Shown piece by piece: positions 56,289 through 64,000 of a stretch of 64,000 bases of DNA. Below the pieces are notes generated by a model. That model searched no databases, was not told where the DNA came from, and worked only from the letters and a program-made list of their open reading frames with translations. The translations under genes and the position numbers were made by a program. The stretch's first letter is position 1, and each line of letters starts with the position of its first letter. Source of the DNA: Hymenobacter rigui (GTDB lineage: Bacteria; Bacteroidota; Bacteroidia; Cytophagales; Hymenobacteraceae); NCBI RefSeq assembly GCF_003944715.1, contig NZ_RWIT01000003.1, positions 248,001 to 312,000 on the forward strand. Reading direction: 5' to 3'.

Positions 56289-57671
56289 ATGAATCAGCAC
56301 CCGACTACCGACCACATCACGTCCCTGATTCAGGAGGGCGAGTTTTTCAAACTCAAGGAGGCGCTCAAGCTATTTGAGCCGAACGAAGTAGTAGAGCTGC
56401 TGGAACAGGAAGAGGAGCGGGAGCAGCTTATCATCTTCCGGCTGCTGCCGCTGCAGCTGGCCACGGAGGTGTTCGAGTACCTGGACCTCGACATTCAGAA
56501 GCACTTTCTGGCCAACCTCTCGCAGGATAAGATTTCGGACATTCTCAACGAAATGTCGCCCGATGACCGGACGGCGCTGCTGGAGTTTCTGCCCGACGAG
56601 CTGGTGCGGGAACTGATCCAGACGCTGTCGGAGCCGGAACGCAAGGTAACGCTGGAGCTGCTGGGCTACCCCGAGTACTCGGTGGGCCGCCTGATGACGC
56701 CTGACTACATTGCCATCCGCGAAAACTGGACGGTGCAGCAGGTGCTCGATTATATCCGGCGGCACGGCGGGCAGTCGGAAACCCTGAGCGTGCTGTACGT
56801 GACCGACGAGCGGGGCGTCCTCATTGACGATATCCGCATCCGGGAGTTTCTGCTGGCCGACCCACAGAAGCGGGTGAGTGAGTTGATGGACCGCCGCTAT
56901 GTGCAGCTCAACACCATGCAGGACCAGGAGGAAGCCATTGAGGTGTTTCGCCGCAACGACCGGGTGGCCCTGCCCGTGGTGAACGACGAAGGCGTGCTGT
57001 TCGGCATCGTGACCATCGACGACATCCTCAGCATCCGGGAAGAAGAAGACACCGAGGATATTCAGAAGCTGGGGGGCTCGGAGGCCCTTGATGAGCCGTA
57101 CCTGACCATTGCCCTGCCCAAAATGATTCAGAAGCGGGCCGGCTGGCTGGTGATTCTGTTTCTGGGCGAGATGTTTACGGCCACGGCCATGGGCTTCTTT
57201 GAGGGAGAAATTGAGAAGGCCGTGGTGCTGGCTTTGTTTGTGCCGTTGATTATCAGCTCGGGCGGCAATGCCGGCTCCCAGGCGACGTCGCTCATCATCC
57301 GGGCCATGAGCCTGGGCGAAATCACCATTGGGGAGTGGTGGCGCGTGATGCGCCGCGAAATTCTGTCGGGGTTGTCGTTGGGCGGTATTCTGGGGCTGGT
57401 TGGCTTCCTGCGCATTGTGGTGTGGCAGATGTCGGGCCTGAAGGACTACGGCACCCACTGGCCGCTGATTGGCCTGACGGTGAGCTTCTCGCTGCTGGGT
57501 ATTGTGCTGTGGGGCTCGTTGGCGGGCTCCATGCTGCCGCTGCTGCTCAAAAAGCTGGGCTTCGACCCGGCCACGTCCTCGGCCCCCTTCGTGGCTACAT
57601 TGGTGGATGTGACGGGACTGGTAATCTACTTCTCCTTCGCCACCCTGTTCCTCAGCGGCACGCTGCTGTAG
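56289..57671 (+). CDS. mgtE: magnesium transporter MgtE
   Basis: A 460-aa inner-membrane Mg2+ channel. N-terminal superhelical domain (about 1-130); two CBS domains (about 137-257, from RLMTPDYIAIRENWTVQQVL to IVTIDDILSIREEEDT) that sense cytosolic Mg2+; a plug helix; and five TM helices (about 285-460) with PLIISSGGNAGSQATSLIIR and ATLVDVTGLVIYF, where the Asp lines the pore. It is full length. It lies 62 bp before a corA gene, so two different Mg2+ systems share one locus. Confidence 0.96.
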   Translation: MNQHPTTDHITSLIQEGEFFKLKEALKLFEPNEVVELLEQEEEREQLIIFRLLPLQLATEVFEYLDLDIQKHFLANLSQDKISDILNEMSPDDRTALLEFLPDELVRELIQTLSEPERKVTLELLGYPEYSVGRLMTPDYIAIRENWTVQQVLDYIRRHGGQSETLSVLYVTDERGVLIDDIRIREFLLADPQKRVSELMDRRYVQLNTMQDQEEAIEVFRRNDRVALPVVNDEGVLFGIVTIDDILSIREEEDTEDIQKLGGSEALDEPYLTIALPKMIQKRAGWLVILFLGEMFTATAMGFFEGEIEKAVVLALFVPLIISSGGNAGSQATSLIIRAMSLGEITIGEWWRVMRREILSGLSLGGILGLVGFLRIVVWQMSGLKDYGTHWPLIGLTVSFSLLGIVLWGSLAGSMLPLLLKKLGFDPATSSAPFVATLVDVTGLVIYFSFATLFLSGTLL

Positions 57672-57733
57672 GGCGTAGCTCGTCGGTGGAGCGCGTTTTC
57701 GCGTAACAGGACCTGTTGCCAACCGCGCCGCCC

Positions 57734-58651
57734 ATGACCGAACAACTTCTCACCCGCCAGGAATCCGCGTTTGCGTGGCTGGATATCACCAGTCCCACCG
57801 TGGCCGAGCTGCAGGCCGTAGCCGAGCAATACGACCTGCCCGACTCGCTGGTGCGCGACTGTTTGGAGCCTACTCACCTGCCCAAATTTGAGGCCACCCA
57901 CGGACTAAACTTCGTGATTCTGCGGGTATTCAATCCGCCCAAGACCAACGAGGCCGACACCATTCAGGAGCTGAGCACCAAAATTGCCATTTTCTATACG
58001 CCCGATTACCTGATTACGGTGCATCGGCTGCCGCACCCGGTGCTGAACGAGCTGCAGCGCGTGGCCCGTGCCCCCGGCGAGGCGAGCAGCACGCCGGCCG
58101 AGGTGGCCTTTCACTTAGTACGCTACGCCCTCAACAGCTACATGCAGCCGGCCCTCCGCCTCACGCGGGAGCTGGACGACTACGAGGCCGAAATCTTTCT
58201 GAAGCAGGAAGTACCCAATGCGTTGCAGGGCCTGTACTTTCTGAAGCGCAAGGCCTCGGCGGCCAAGCAGCTGCTGCTCCTCACCCGCGACATCCTCACG
58301 ATGCTGCGCCGGCAGCTGGCCCACTCCAACACCGACGATACGCTGCTGCAGGACACCCAGGATTTGCAGGTGAAGGTGGAAACCATGTACCAGCAGCTGG
58401 ACAGCGGCGCTACCAACCTCATGAACCTGTACCTCTCCCTGTCGTCGCAGCGCACCAACGAGGCCATGCGCGTACTCACGGTGTTTTCGGCGTTTTTCCT
58501 GCCCCTCACCTTTATTGCCGGCATCTACGGCATGAACTTCAGCCACATGCCCGAGCTGACCTGGAAGTTTGGCTATCCGCTTTCCATTCTGTCGATGGTG
58601 GTTATTTCGGTGGGAATTTACGTGTGGTTTAAGCGCAAGGGCTGGATATAG
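57734..58651 (+). CDS. corA: CorA family magnesium/divalent-cation transporter
   Basis: A 305-aa homopentameric channel protein. Long N-terminal cytoplasmic helical funnel (about 1-240), two TM helices, and the signature YGMNF (GMN 266-268) in FIAGIYGMNFSHMPEL; the C-terminus KRKGWI is basic as usual. The ATG start (MTEQLLTRQESAFAWLDI) was preferred over a TTG six codons upstream. Transports Mg2+ (or Co2+/Ni2+ in some members). Probably co-transcribed with mgtE. Confidence 0.95.
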   Translation: MTEQLLTRQESAFAWLDITSPTVAELQAVAEQYDLPDSLVRDCLEPTHLPKFEATHGLNFVILRVFNPPKTNEADTIQELSTKIAIFYTPDYLITVHRLPHPVLNELQRVARAPGEASSTPAEVAFHLVRYALNSYMQPALRLTRELDDYEAEIFLKQEVPNALQGLYFLKRKASAAKQLLLLTRDILTMLRRQLAHSNTDDTLLQDTQDLQVKVETMYQQLDSGATNLMNLYLSLSSQRTNEAMRVLTVFSAFFLPLTFIAGIYGMNFSHMPELTWKFGYPLSILSMVVISVGIYVWFKRKGWI

Positions 58652-58677
58652 GGAGGTTTACCGGTTTATTCTATTCG

Positions 58678-59421
58678 ATGATAACACCTCGCTTACTCCT
58701 TGCTTTCCCCCGCCAGTTGAGCCGGCTGTTACTGGCCGTACCTGCGGCTTTGCTTTCCGGCTGCGCGGCCGTGGGTCAGCTTGATACGTTGCCCGAAGGC
58801 CGCTACCGCGCCATCCAGACCAACGACGTGGCGCTGCATGCCCGCCTGCCGCTGGGCCAGCCGGTCTACGCCCGCCAAAGCGCCGACACGCTATACCTGC
58901 TCCCGGACAGCCTCAGCCGCCAGCCCGCCGACCCCAACTTGTCGCCCTACTACCGACTACAGCCGGGTCGCCACGTTGTCCTGGCCGCCCGTCGCTTCGA
59001 CCTCGACGTGTTTACGATTCCGTTTAAAATCCGCCCGCCCCGGGCAGGGGTACCGGTACAACTCAACTCCAACTTCAACGCCGCCCTGTACCTGGGACGC
59101 CGCCTCGATTTTTACCACCTCACCAGTCACCCTCAGGTGGGCGGGCCGCGCCGGCCGCTGATACGCACCACGGGCCTCGGCTACGGGCTGTTCACTGGGC
59201 TGGGCTCCTCGGCCATCACCCCCGATTTCACCCACCAGCACGCCACCACCGATTACGAGGGCTTCGTGCTGCACGCCGGGGCCGCCGCCATCTACGACGC
59301 GCACATTTTCAACCTGGGCCTGGCCGTCGGGGCCGACCACCTGCTGGGCCCCGATGGTAGCCACTGGATTTACCAGCACCGCCCCTGGTTCGGCGTCCTG
59401 TTCGGCCTGGATCTGAATTAG
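58678..59421 (+). CDS. hypothetical lipoprotein, 247 aa
   Basis: Starts MITPRLLLAFPRQLSRLLLA and continues to a lipobox LLSGC (about Cys29). The mature protein is beta-rich, with YYRLQPGRHVVLAARRFDLD near 90 and Gly/aromatic strands such as RTTGLGYGLFTGLG and YEGFVLHAGAAAIYDAHIFN, ending WFGVLFGLDL. It looks like an outer-membrane-associated beta protein. No family is recognised. It begins 26 bp after corA but has no obvious link to Mg2+ transport. Confidence 0.75.
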   Translation: MITPRLLLAFPRQLSRLLLAVPAALLSGCAAVGQLDTLPEGRYRAIQTNDVALHARLPLGQPVYARQSADTLYLLPDSLSRQPADPNLSPYYRLQPGRHVVLAARRFDLDVFTIPFKIRPPRAGVPVQLNSNFNAALYLGRRLDFYHLTSHPQVGGPRRPLIRTTGLGYGLFTGLGSSAITPDFTHQHATTDYEGFVLHAGAAAIYDAHIFNLGLAVGADHLLGPDGSHWIYQHRPWFGVLFGLDLN

Positions 59422-59656
59422 GTAGTTAGTAGTTGATGCTTAGTACTTAGGCTACTCTCATAGAAGCTGTTTAGGAAATCAAAACCGTTGTCATCCTGAG
59501 CGCAGCGAAGGACCTTCTCACGTCTGGACAGCCGTTGTTCTGACGTGAGAAGGTCCTTCGCTGCGCTCAGGATGACAGATAAGTAGCTAAACCAGACTTC
59601 CTAAACAGCTTCATATTCTAAGCTCTAAGCACCAACTACCATGCACTAACACCTAA
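59418..59656. repeat. three-layer nested palindrome
   Basis: Outer arms 59418-59450 and 59618-59656 (imperfect); middle arms 59463-59480 and 59595-59612 (17 of 18 match); inner arms 59489-59523 and 59543-59577 (35 bp, perfect). Each pair lies inside the previous one, and the outer arms overlap the stop codons of the two convergent genes. Confidence 0.9.
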
Positions 59657-60060
59657 TAATCCACCCGGCCACGGTTCGCTTTCTTGTCGCCGTGTTTCTT
59701 TTTGGATTCCAGGCGCTGGCGCACGGCGCCTTTGCTGGGTTTGGTGGCGCGGCGGGCCTTGGGCTTGTAGAGGGCTTTGCTGAGCAGCTCGTGAAATTTA
59801 CGCAGGGCGGTTTCCTTATTGCGCAGCTGGCTCCGGTCTTCCTGGGCCACTACCAGCAGTTCGCCCTCGGAGGTGAGCTTGGAGGCCAGCTTCTGCAGCA
59901 GCGTCTGCTTCTGCTCGTCGGTGAGCAATTGGGAATCGAGGAGGCGGAAACGCAGCTCCACGCGGCTTTCCACTTTGTTCACGTTCTGGCCGCCCGGCCC
60001 GCTGCTGCGGCTGGTCTGGAACTGGAGTTCGGGCAAAAAGGCATCGGCGGCGGGGAGCAT
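59653..60060 (-). CDS. arfB: ArfB-type peptidyl-tRNA hydrolase (ribosome rescue)
   Basis: A 135-aa protein that hydrolyses peptidyl-tRNA on stalled ribosomes. The release-factor-like core has TSRSSGPGGQNVNKVESRVE with the catalytic GGQ at 23-25, followed by the characteristic basic C-terminal tail (about 100-135, KPKARRATKPSKGAVRQRL) that enters the mRNA channel. The start MLPAADAFLPELQ fits the family; the upstream extension is not homologous. Confidence 0.94.
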   Translation of the reverse strand: MLPAADAFLPELQFQTSRSSGPGGQNVNKVESRVELRFRLLDSQLLTDEQKQTLLQKLASKLTSEGELLVVAQEDRSQLRNKETALRKFHELLSKALYKPKARRATKPSKGAVRQRLESKKKHGDKKANRGRVDY

Positions 60061-60115
60061 AGAAAGCTTGGAATGTAAAGGATGATGAAATGTAGCGCAA
60101 AGCAAAGGCTTCGCG

Positions 60116-60547
60116 CTACAGCATGCGCCACAGCAGCCAGCCCAGCAGCCCGGCGCGGGCCGTCCAGGCCAGGGTGCGGGGCCAGTTGGTGCGCACCAAC
60201 CCGTCGATGGCCACATAGTCATAGCCGTGGCCGAGGCGGTTGTGGAAGGGCACGGTGATGAAAAATGTACTGGCCCACACCAGCAACACCAGCCCCAGCT
60301 GCCACCAGCGGGCTGCGCCCAGCTCAGGAGCCTGCCAGGCCAGCCACGCCGCGAGACCCAGCTCCAGCACCATCGGGGCCATTACCACCCAGCTGATGCG
60401 GGTGGAGTGCTGCCGGTGAAACGCCGGAAATTTCTCGGGAGCCACCTGCGCGAAACCGGGGTAATGCACCAGTTGTACCGTCCAGATGAGGCCGGTGAGG
60501 TAGGCAGCCAGGGCGAAGTTAAGCAGGAGCAATTGGGCCAGAGTCAT
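60116..60547 (-). CDS. four-TM membrane protein, 143 aa
   Basis: Begins MTLAQLLLLNFALAAYLTGL and has four hydrophobic segments (about 4-24, 53-72, 82-100, 125-141). Conserved-looking motifs are QLVHYPGFAQV, HRQHSTRISWVVMAPMVLEL and TFFITVPFHNRLGHGYD, with several His that could bind a metal or haem. This pattern recurs in uncharacterised Bacteroidota membrane proteins. It lies 55 bp upstream of arfB on the same strand. Confidence 0.82.
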   Translation of the reverse strand: MTLAQLLLLNFALAAYLTGLIWTVQLVHYPGFAQVAPEKFPAFHRQHSTRISWVVMAPMVLELGLAAWLAWQAPELGAARWWQLGLVLLVWASTFFITVPFHNRLGHGYDYVAIDGLVRTNWPRTLAWTARAGLLGWLLWRML

Positions 60548-60641
60548 AGATGCGCAACGGCCGCCAGGATGGCCGCGTCCTTGGCGCTACGTGAAACAAC
60601 CCATTCGCGCTACATTCGCCTTCCCTTACTCGCAATTTTCC

Positions 60642-62699
60642 ATGACCCTCTCCCCCACTCTGCGGCCCTGGCTGCTGGCGGCCCCACTGCTGGGCCTCGT
60701 GTTCACGGCCTGCCAGCCCGGCGGCAAATCCACGGCCACCGGCCCCGACCTCATCCAGGCCAACCTGGATACCACCGTGCGTCCCGGCGACGATTTTTAT
60801 ACCTACGCCAACGGGGCCTGGTTTAAGGAACATCCCATTCCGGCCTCCGAAAGCAACTGGGGCATTGGCAAGGAAGTGCAGAACGAGGTGTACGCCCGCC
60901 TGCGCAAGCTCAATGAGGACGCCGCCAAGGCCAATGCCGCTGCCGGCTCGGTGCAGCAGAAAATCGGCGACTTCTGGGCCACGGGCATGGACAGCGCCAC
61001 CATCAACAAGCAGGGCGTAGCGCCGCTGAAAGCTGAGCTGGACCGTATTCAGGCCATGGCATCGGTGACCGATGTGCAGGCCGCCATTGCCCGTTTGCAG
61101 CCCCTGGGCGTGAATGCGCTGATTGGCTACTATGTGGGTCAGGATGCCAAAAACAGCGACAAGATGGCTTTGCAGCTGTGGCAGTCAGGTTTGGGCCTGC
61201 CCAACCGGGACTACTACTTCAACAAGGACGCCCGCACCAAGAACATCCGGCAGGAATACGATAAACACCTGGTGAAGATGTTCGGGCTGCTGGGCCAGGA
61301 TGCGGCCACGGCCCAGGCCAGCGCCCGGCGCGTGGTGCAGCTGGAAACTAAGCTGGCGGCCTCATCGCGCAAGCTCGAAGCCCTGCGCGACCCATACGCC
61401 AACTACAACAAGATGGCCGTTTCGGGTCTGGATAAGCTCACGCCCGGCCTCAGCTGGAAGCCCTGGCTGGCGCAGATGCAGCTTGCCAAGGTGGATACGG
61501 TAATTGTGGGCCAGCCCGAGTTTTACCGGGAAGCCGGCCGCCTGCTCACCACTGCGCCCCTGGATGACTGGAAAGCCTACCTGCAGTGGCAGTTGGTGCA
61601 CGCCTACGCCGGCACGCTCAGCCAGGACTTCGACAACGAGAACTTCCGCTTCTACGGCACCGTGCTGCAGGGCGCCAAGGAGCAGCGCCCCCGCTGGAAA
61701 CGGGTGCTCGATGCCGAGGAAAATGCCATGGGCGAGGCCCTGGGTCAGCTATTCGTGAAGGAATACTTCACCCCCGAAACCAAGAAGCGCTACGAAGACC
61801 TCACCGAAAACGTGGTGGCGTCCTTCCGTGAGCATATCCAGAAGCTGGACTGGATGAGCGACTCCACCAAGCAAAAGGCGCTGGTGAAGCTCACCAAAAT
61901 TACCCGCAAAGTAGGCTACCCCGACAAGTGGAAGGATTACTCCTCGTTGAAAGTGGACCGCAGCTCCTACGCCGCCAACGTGATGCGCGCCAACGAGTGG
62001 GCCTACCGCTACAACCTCAACAAGCTGGGCAAGCCCGTTGACCGGACCGAGTGGGGCATGACGCCCCAGACCTACAACGCCTACTACAACCCCTCGAACA
62101 ACGAAATTGTGCTGCCGGCCGCCATTTTCGCCATTCCCGGCCTCATTGATGCCAACGCCGACGATGCCATCATTTATGGCTACGCCGGGGCCAGCACTAT
62201 CGGCCACGAGCTCACCCACGGCTTCGACGACGAGGGCAGCCAGTTTGATGAGAAGGGCAACCTGCGCAACTGGTGGAGCAAGAAGGACCGGGCTGCCTTC
62301 CAGCAGCGCGTAAACGGCATTGTGCGCCAGTTCAACGGCTACACGGTGCTCGATTCGCTGCACATCAACGGCAAGGCCACGGCCGGCGAAAACATTGCCG
62401 ACCTGGGCGGCATCGTCATTGCGCTGGATGCTTTCAAGAAAACTGACCAGTACAAGAAGGGCGAAAAAATCGGCGGCCTCACGCCCACGCAGCGCTACTT
62501 CCTGGGCTATGCCCTGGGCTGGCAGATTCACCAGCGCGACGAGCAGTTGGCCCAGCGCATCATGACGGACGTCCACTCGCCGGCCCAGTTCCGCATCAAC
62601 GGCCCCTTCGCCGATGTACCCGAGTTTTACGAGGCCTTCAACGTGAAGCCCGGCCAGAAACTCTACCTGCCCGATTCGGCCCGGGTGAAAATCTGGTAG
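60642..62699 (+). CDS. M13 family (neprilysin-like) zinc metallopeptidase, lipoprotein
   Basis: A 685-aa secreted endopeptidase. Signal peptide with lipobox Cys near residue 24 (LGLVFTACQPG) anchors it in the envelope. N-terminal domain has RPGDDFYTYANGAWF. Catalytic zinc site HELTH at 522-526, and the third ligand Glu583 in GENIADLGG. NAYYNPSNNEIVLPAAIF is the substrate-binding motif. The C-terminal W (KIW) is typical. The start at MTLSPTLRPW gives the signal peptide; an ATG 17 codons earlier does not. Confidence 0.96.
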   Translation: MTLSPTLRPWLLAAPLLGLVFTACQPGGKSTATGPDLIQANLDTTVRPGDDFYTYANGAWFKEHPIPASESNWGIGKEVQNEVYARLRKLNEDAAKANAAAGSVQQKIGDFWATGMDSATINKQGVAPLKAELDRIQAMASVTDVQAAIARLQPLGVNALIGYYVGQDAKNSDKMALQLWQSGLGLPNRDYYFNKDARTKNIRQEYDKHLVKMFGLLGQDAATAQASARRVVQLETKLAASSRKLEALRDPYANYNKMAVSGLDKLTPGLSWKPWLAQMQLAKVDTVIVGQPEFYREAGRLLTTAPLDDWKAYLQWQLVHAYAGTLSQDFDNENFRFYGTVLQGAKEQRPRWKRVLDAEENAMGEALGQLFVKEYFTPETKKRYEDLTENVVASFREHIQKLDWMSDSTKQKALVKLTKITRKVGYPDKWKDYSSLKVDRSSYAANVMRANEWAYRYNLNKLGKPVDRTEWGMTPQTYNAYYNPSNNEIVLPAAIFAIPGLIDANADDAIIYGYAGASTIGHELTHGFDDEGSQFDEKGNLRNWWSKKDRAAFQQRVNGIVRQFNGYTVLDSLHINGKATAGENIADLGGIVIALDAFKKTDQYKKGEKIGGLTPTQRYFLGYALGWQIHQRDEQLAQRIMTDVHSPAQFRINGPFADVPEFYEAFNVKPGQKLYLPDSARVKIW

Positions 62700-62719
62700 G
62701 TGTTGCCTGTTGACTGAAG

Positions 62720-62760
62720 ACAAAAACGGCTTCCTGCACTGTGCAGGAAGCCGTTTTTGT
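62720..62760. terminator. bidirectional terminator
   Basis: Perfect 19-bp stem (62720-62738 and 62742-62760) with a 3-nt loop and A/T ends on both sides, between the convergent M13 peptidase and NTF2-like genes. Confidence 0.9.
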
Positions 62761-62766
62761 GTAGTT

Positions 62767-63237
62767 CTATTGCTTGGGGCGGGCCATGAACTGCTCCAGT
62801 CCTTCGCGGGTAGTTTTGCGCACTTTGGCCTGCAGGAAACCCGACCAGCCCAGCAGCCAGCCCATGGGCCCCAGTGCCTGCCGCGACCAGCGCCAGAAGC
62901 TGAACTCATCGTGGTGGGTGCGGATGAGGCCATCCTGAAACGTGAAGCGGGCCTGCACGTGGTTATGCACTTTGCGGCGGGTTTTGCTGAAGGTGTAGCG
63001 GGCATCCCAGGTGGCGCGGCCGGTTTGCTCATCGGCCCATACGTCGTTGTACGCCAGGCGCAGGTCGCCGCCCCGCTCGCAGAGCATCCGCCACATCTGC
63101 CCGATTTCGGCTCCTTTCAGGTGAAAGGCGGCATCCTCGAAGGTGGCTTCGGGATGGTAGCACGCGGCCATGGCGGCATGGTCGCGGCGCTGGAAGGCTT
63201 GGTAGAAACGGTTAAGCAGGGCTTGGTGCGGATGCAT
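62767..63237 (-). CDS. NTF2-like (SnoaL-type) protein
   Basis: A 156-aa soluble protein starting MHPHQALLNRFYQAFQRRDH. The cone-shaped NTF2-like fold is suggested by the helix, AAMAACYHPEATFEDAAFHL, WDARYTFSKTRRKVHNHVQA and a strand with FQDGLIRTHHDEF. Such proteins are isomerases, hydrolases or binding proteins; the substrate cannot be inferred. The longer frame to 63360 adds a segment without homology and is rejected. Confidence 0.88.
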   Translation of the reverse strand: MHPHQALLNRFYQAFQRRDHAAMAACYHPEATFEDAAFHLKGAEIGQMWRMLCERGGDLRLAYNDVWADEQTGRATWDARYTFSKTRRKVHNHVQARFTFQDGLIRTHHDEFSFWRWSRQALGPMGWLLGWSGFLQAKVRKTTREGLEQFMARPKQ

Positions 63238-63358
63238 AGGAGAAAAGCCCCGAAAAGATGAGGCCGCTAAAGCTACCCAAAAAGCACTAGCTGAACGGGT
63301 ATTTCCTTCATAGGAAGCACACGCAACCTGTTGTGCTTTGCCTGAAAAAACGCTCCTC

Positions 63359-64000
63359 ATGCTGCCTTTTTCCTATCGAAAAGGAGTGCTGCTGGCAGTT
63401 CTGGGCACTTCGGTGCTGACTGTGCAAGCCCAAACCGTGCCCCGCCGCTCGGCTACTCCGGCCCCGGTTGCCCCCGCCCCGCCGCCCGCCCTCCAGCACC
63501 CCGCCCCCGACTCCAGCCGGCAGCCTAACTGGAGCCTGCATTTTCAGCAGACGCTGGTGACGCAGTGGCATCCGTCGTTCCGGGCTCCGTACGCGGCCGA
63601 TTATAGTCTGGCGCAGCGTGAAAAGGCCAAAACCTCGCTCACCAGCACGTTTTTTCTGGGCCGGCGGCTGTGGCGCGGTGGTAGCTTTTTCTTCAACCCG
63701 GAGCTGGCGGGCGGTAGCGGGCTGAGTCAGGCCCGGGGCATTGCCGGCTTTCCCAACGGCGAAACCTTCCGCATCGGCGACCCGGCCCCGCACCTGTACG
63801 TGGCGCGGGCATTTCTGCGGCAGGTGTGGGCTTTGGGCACTGAAACGCAGGTGGTGGAAGATGCGCCCAACCAGCTGGCCGGCTCCGGCCCGGCCCGGTT
63901 TCTGGCCCTGAATGTGGGCAAACTCAGCCTCACCGATTTTTTTGACCAGAACAGCTACAGCCACGACCCGCGCAGCCAGTTTCTGAACTGGGGCCTGATG
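63359..64000 (+). CDS. carbohydrate porin (OprB-like), 5' part only
   Basis: Open reading frame of 214 codons running to the right edge without a stop. Signal peptide MLPFSYRKGVLLAVLGTSVL..QAQ, a Pro/Ala-rich spacer, then NWSLHFQQTLVTQWHPSFRA, FFLGRRLWRGGSFFFNPELA, GIAGFPNGETFRIGDPAPHL and LNVGKLSLTDFFDQNSYSHD. This is the N-terminal barrel pattern of the carbohydrate porin family in Bacteroidota. The missing C-terminal part lies beyond the window. Confidence 0.88.
   Translation, partial: MLPFSYRKGVLLAVLGTSVLTVQAQTVPRRSATPAPVAPAPPPALQHPAPDSSRQPNWSLHFQQTLVTQWHPSFRAPYAADYSLAQREKAKTSLTSTFFLGRRLWRGGSFFFNPELAGGSGLSQARGIAGFPNGETFRIGDPAPHLYVARAFLRQVWALGTETQVVEDAPNQLAGSGPARFLALNVGKLSLTDFFDQNSYSHDPRSQFLNWGLM

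Overview
The window looks like chromosomal DNA of a GC-rich member of the Bacteroidota, most likely a Hymenobacter-like member of the Cytophagales. This is an inference from protein families: TonB-dependent receptors with N-terminal carboxypeptidase-like domains, DUF4249 lipoproteins, DUF4286, DUF6526, Bacteroidota-type HtpG and M13 peptidases. Starts generally lack a Shine-Dalgarno sequence, and a few promoters match the TAnnTTTG -7 element. No tRNA, rRNA, CRISPR array, transposase or phage gene was seen. I count 54 protein genes; the last one runs off the right edge.

Layout. 0-5.6 kb: housekeeping genes (lipB, YraN nuclease, YwqK-like lipoprotein, htpG, STAS-like protein). 6-10.7 kb: a metal module (His-rich secreted protein, TonB receptor, CDF zinc-type exporter). 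10.8-16.8 kb: MFS transporter, small conserved proteins, GNAT acetyltransferase behind a perfect (GTAGTGA)8 repeat, and a prolyl oligopeptidase lipoprotein. 17-20.7 kb: an iron module (siderophore-type receptor plus PepSY membrane protein) with a palindromic operator candidate. 33-37 kb: sugar nucleotidyltransferase, LemA and two TPM proteins, exonuclease. 37.3-46.8 kb: a nutrient-uptake type operon (STN-domain TonB receptor, three tandem DUF4249 lipoproteins, a large MG2-like protein). 46.9-64 kb: DUF1684 protein, DNA polymerase I, DoxX, YpdA, GDSL lipoprotein and FadL, cyanophycinase, MgtE and CorA magnesium transporters, ArfB, M13 peptidase, NTF2-like protein and a carbohydrate porin start.

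The most interesting region is 20840-33026 on the minus strand. In transcription order it encodes a vWA-like lipoprotein, a 3-TM protein, a tubulin/FtsZ-like GTPase, a 1154-residue protein with an actin/Hsp70-type ATPase module, a DUF559 nuclease, a single-pass Pro/Ala-rich protein, a MotA/ExbB/ZorA-like protein with a long coiled-coil tail, a 2-TM miniprotein and a MotB/OmpA/ZorB-like protein. A tubulin-like and an actin-like NTPase next to an ion-driven motor pair and an envelope sensor suggest an envelope-spanning, force-generating or membrane-remodelling machine. It is partly reminiscent of the FtsZ-like/vWA/OmpA gene neighbourhoods described by Makarova and Koonin (2010, cited from memory) and of Zorya ZorA/ZorB, but equals neither as far as I can see.

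The second theme is palindromic DNA. Five copies of one ~140-160 bp inverted repeat punctuate the motor/cytoskeleton cluster and occur nowhere else in the window. Other gene boundaries carry different long hairpins, including a three-layer nested palindrome at 59418-59656. A G10 tract sits 7 nt before the start of the actin-like gene and the GTAGTGA octad directly before the GNAT gene; both are candidates for slippage-based variation.
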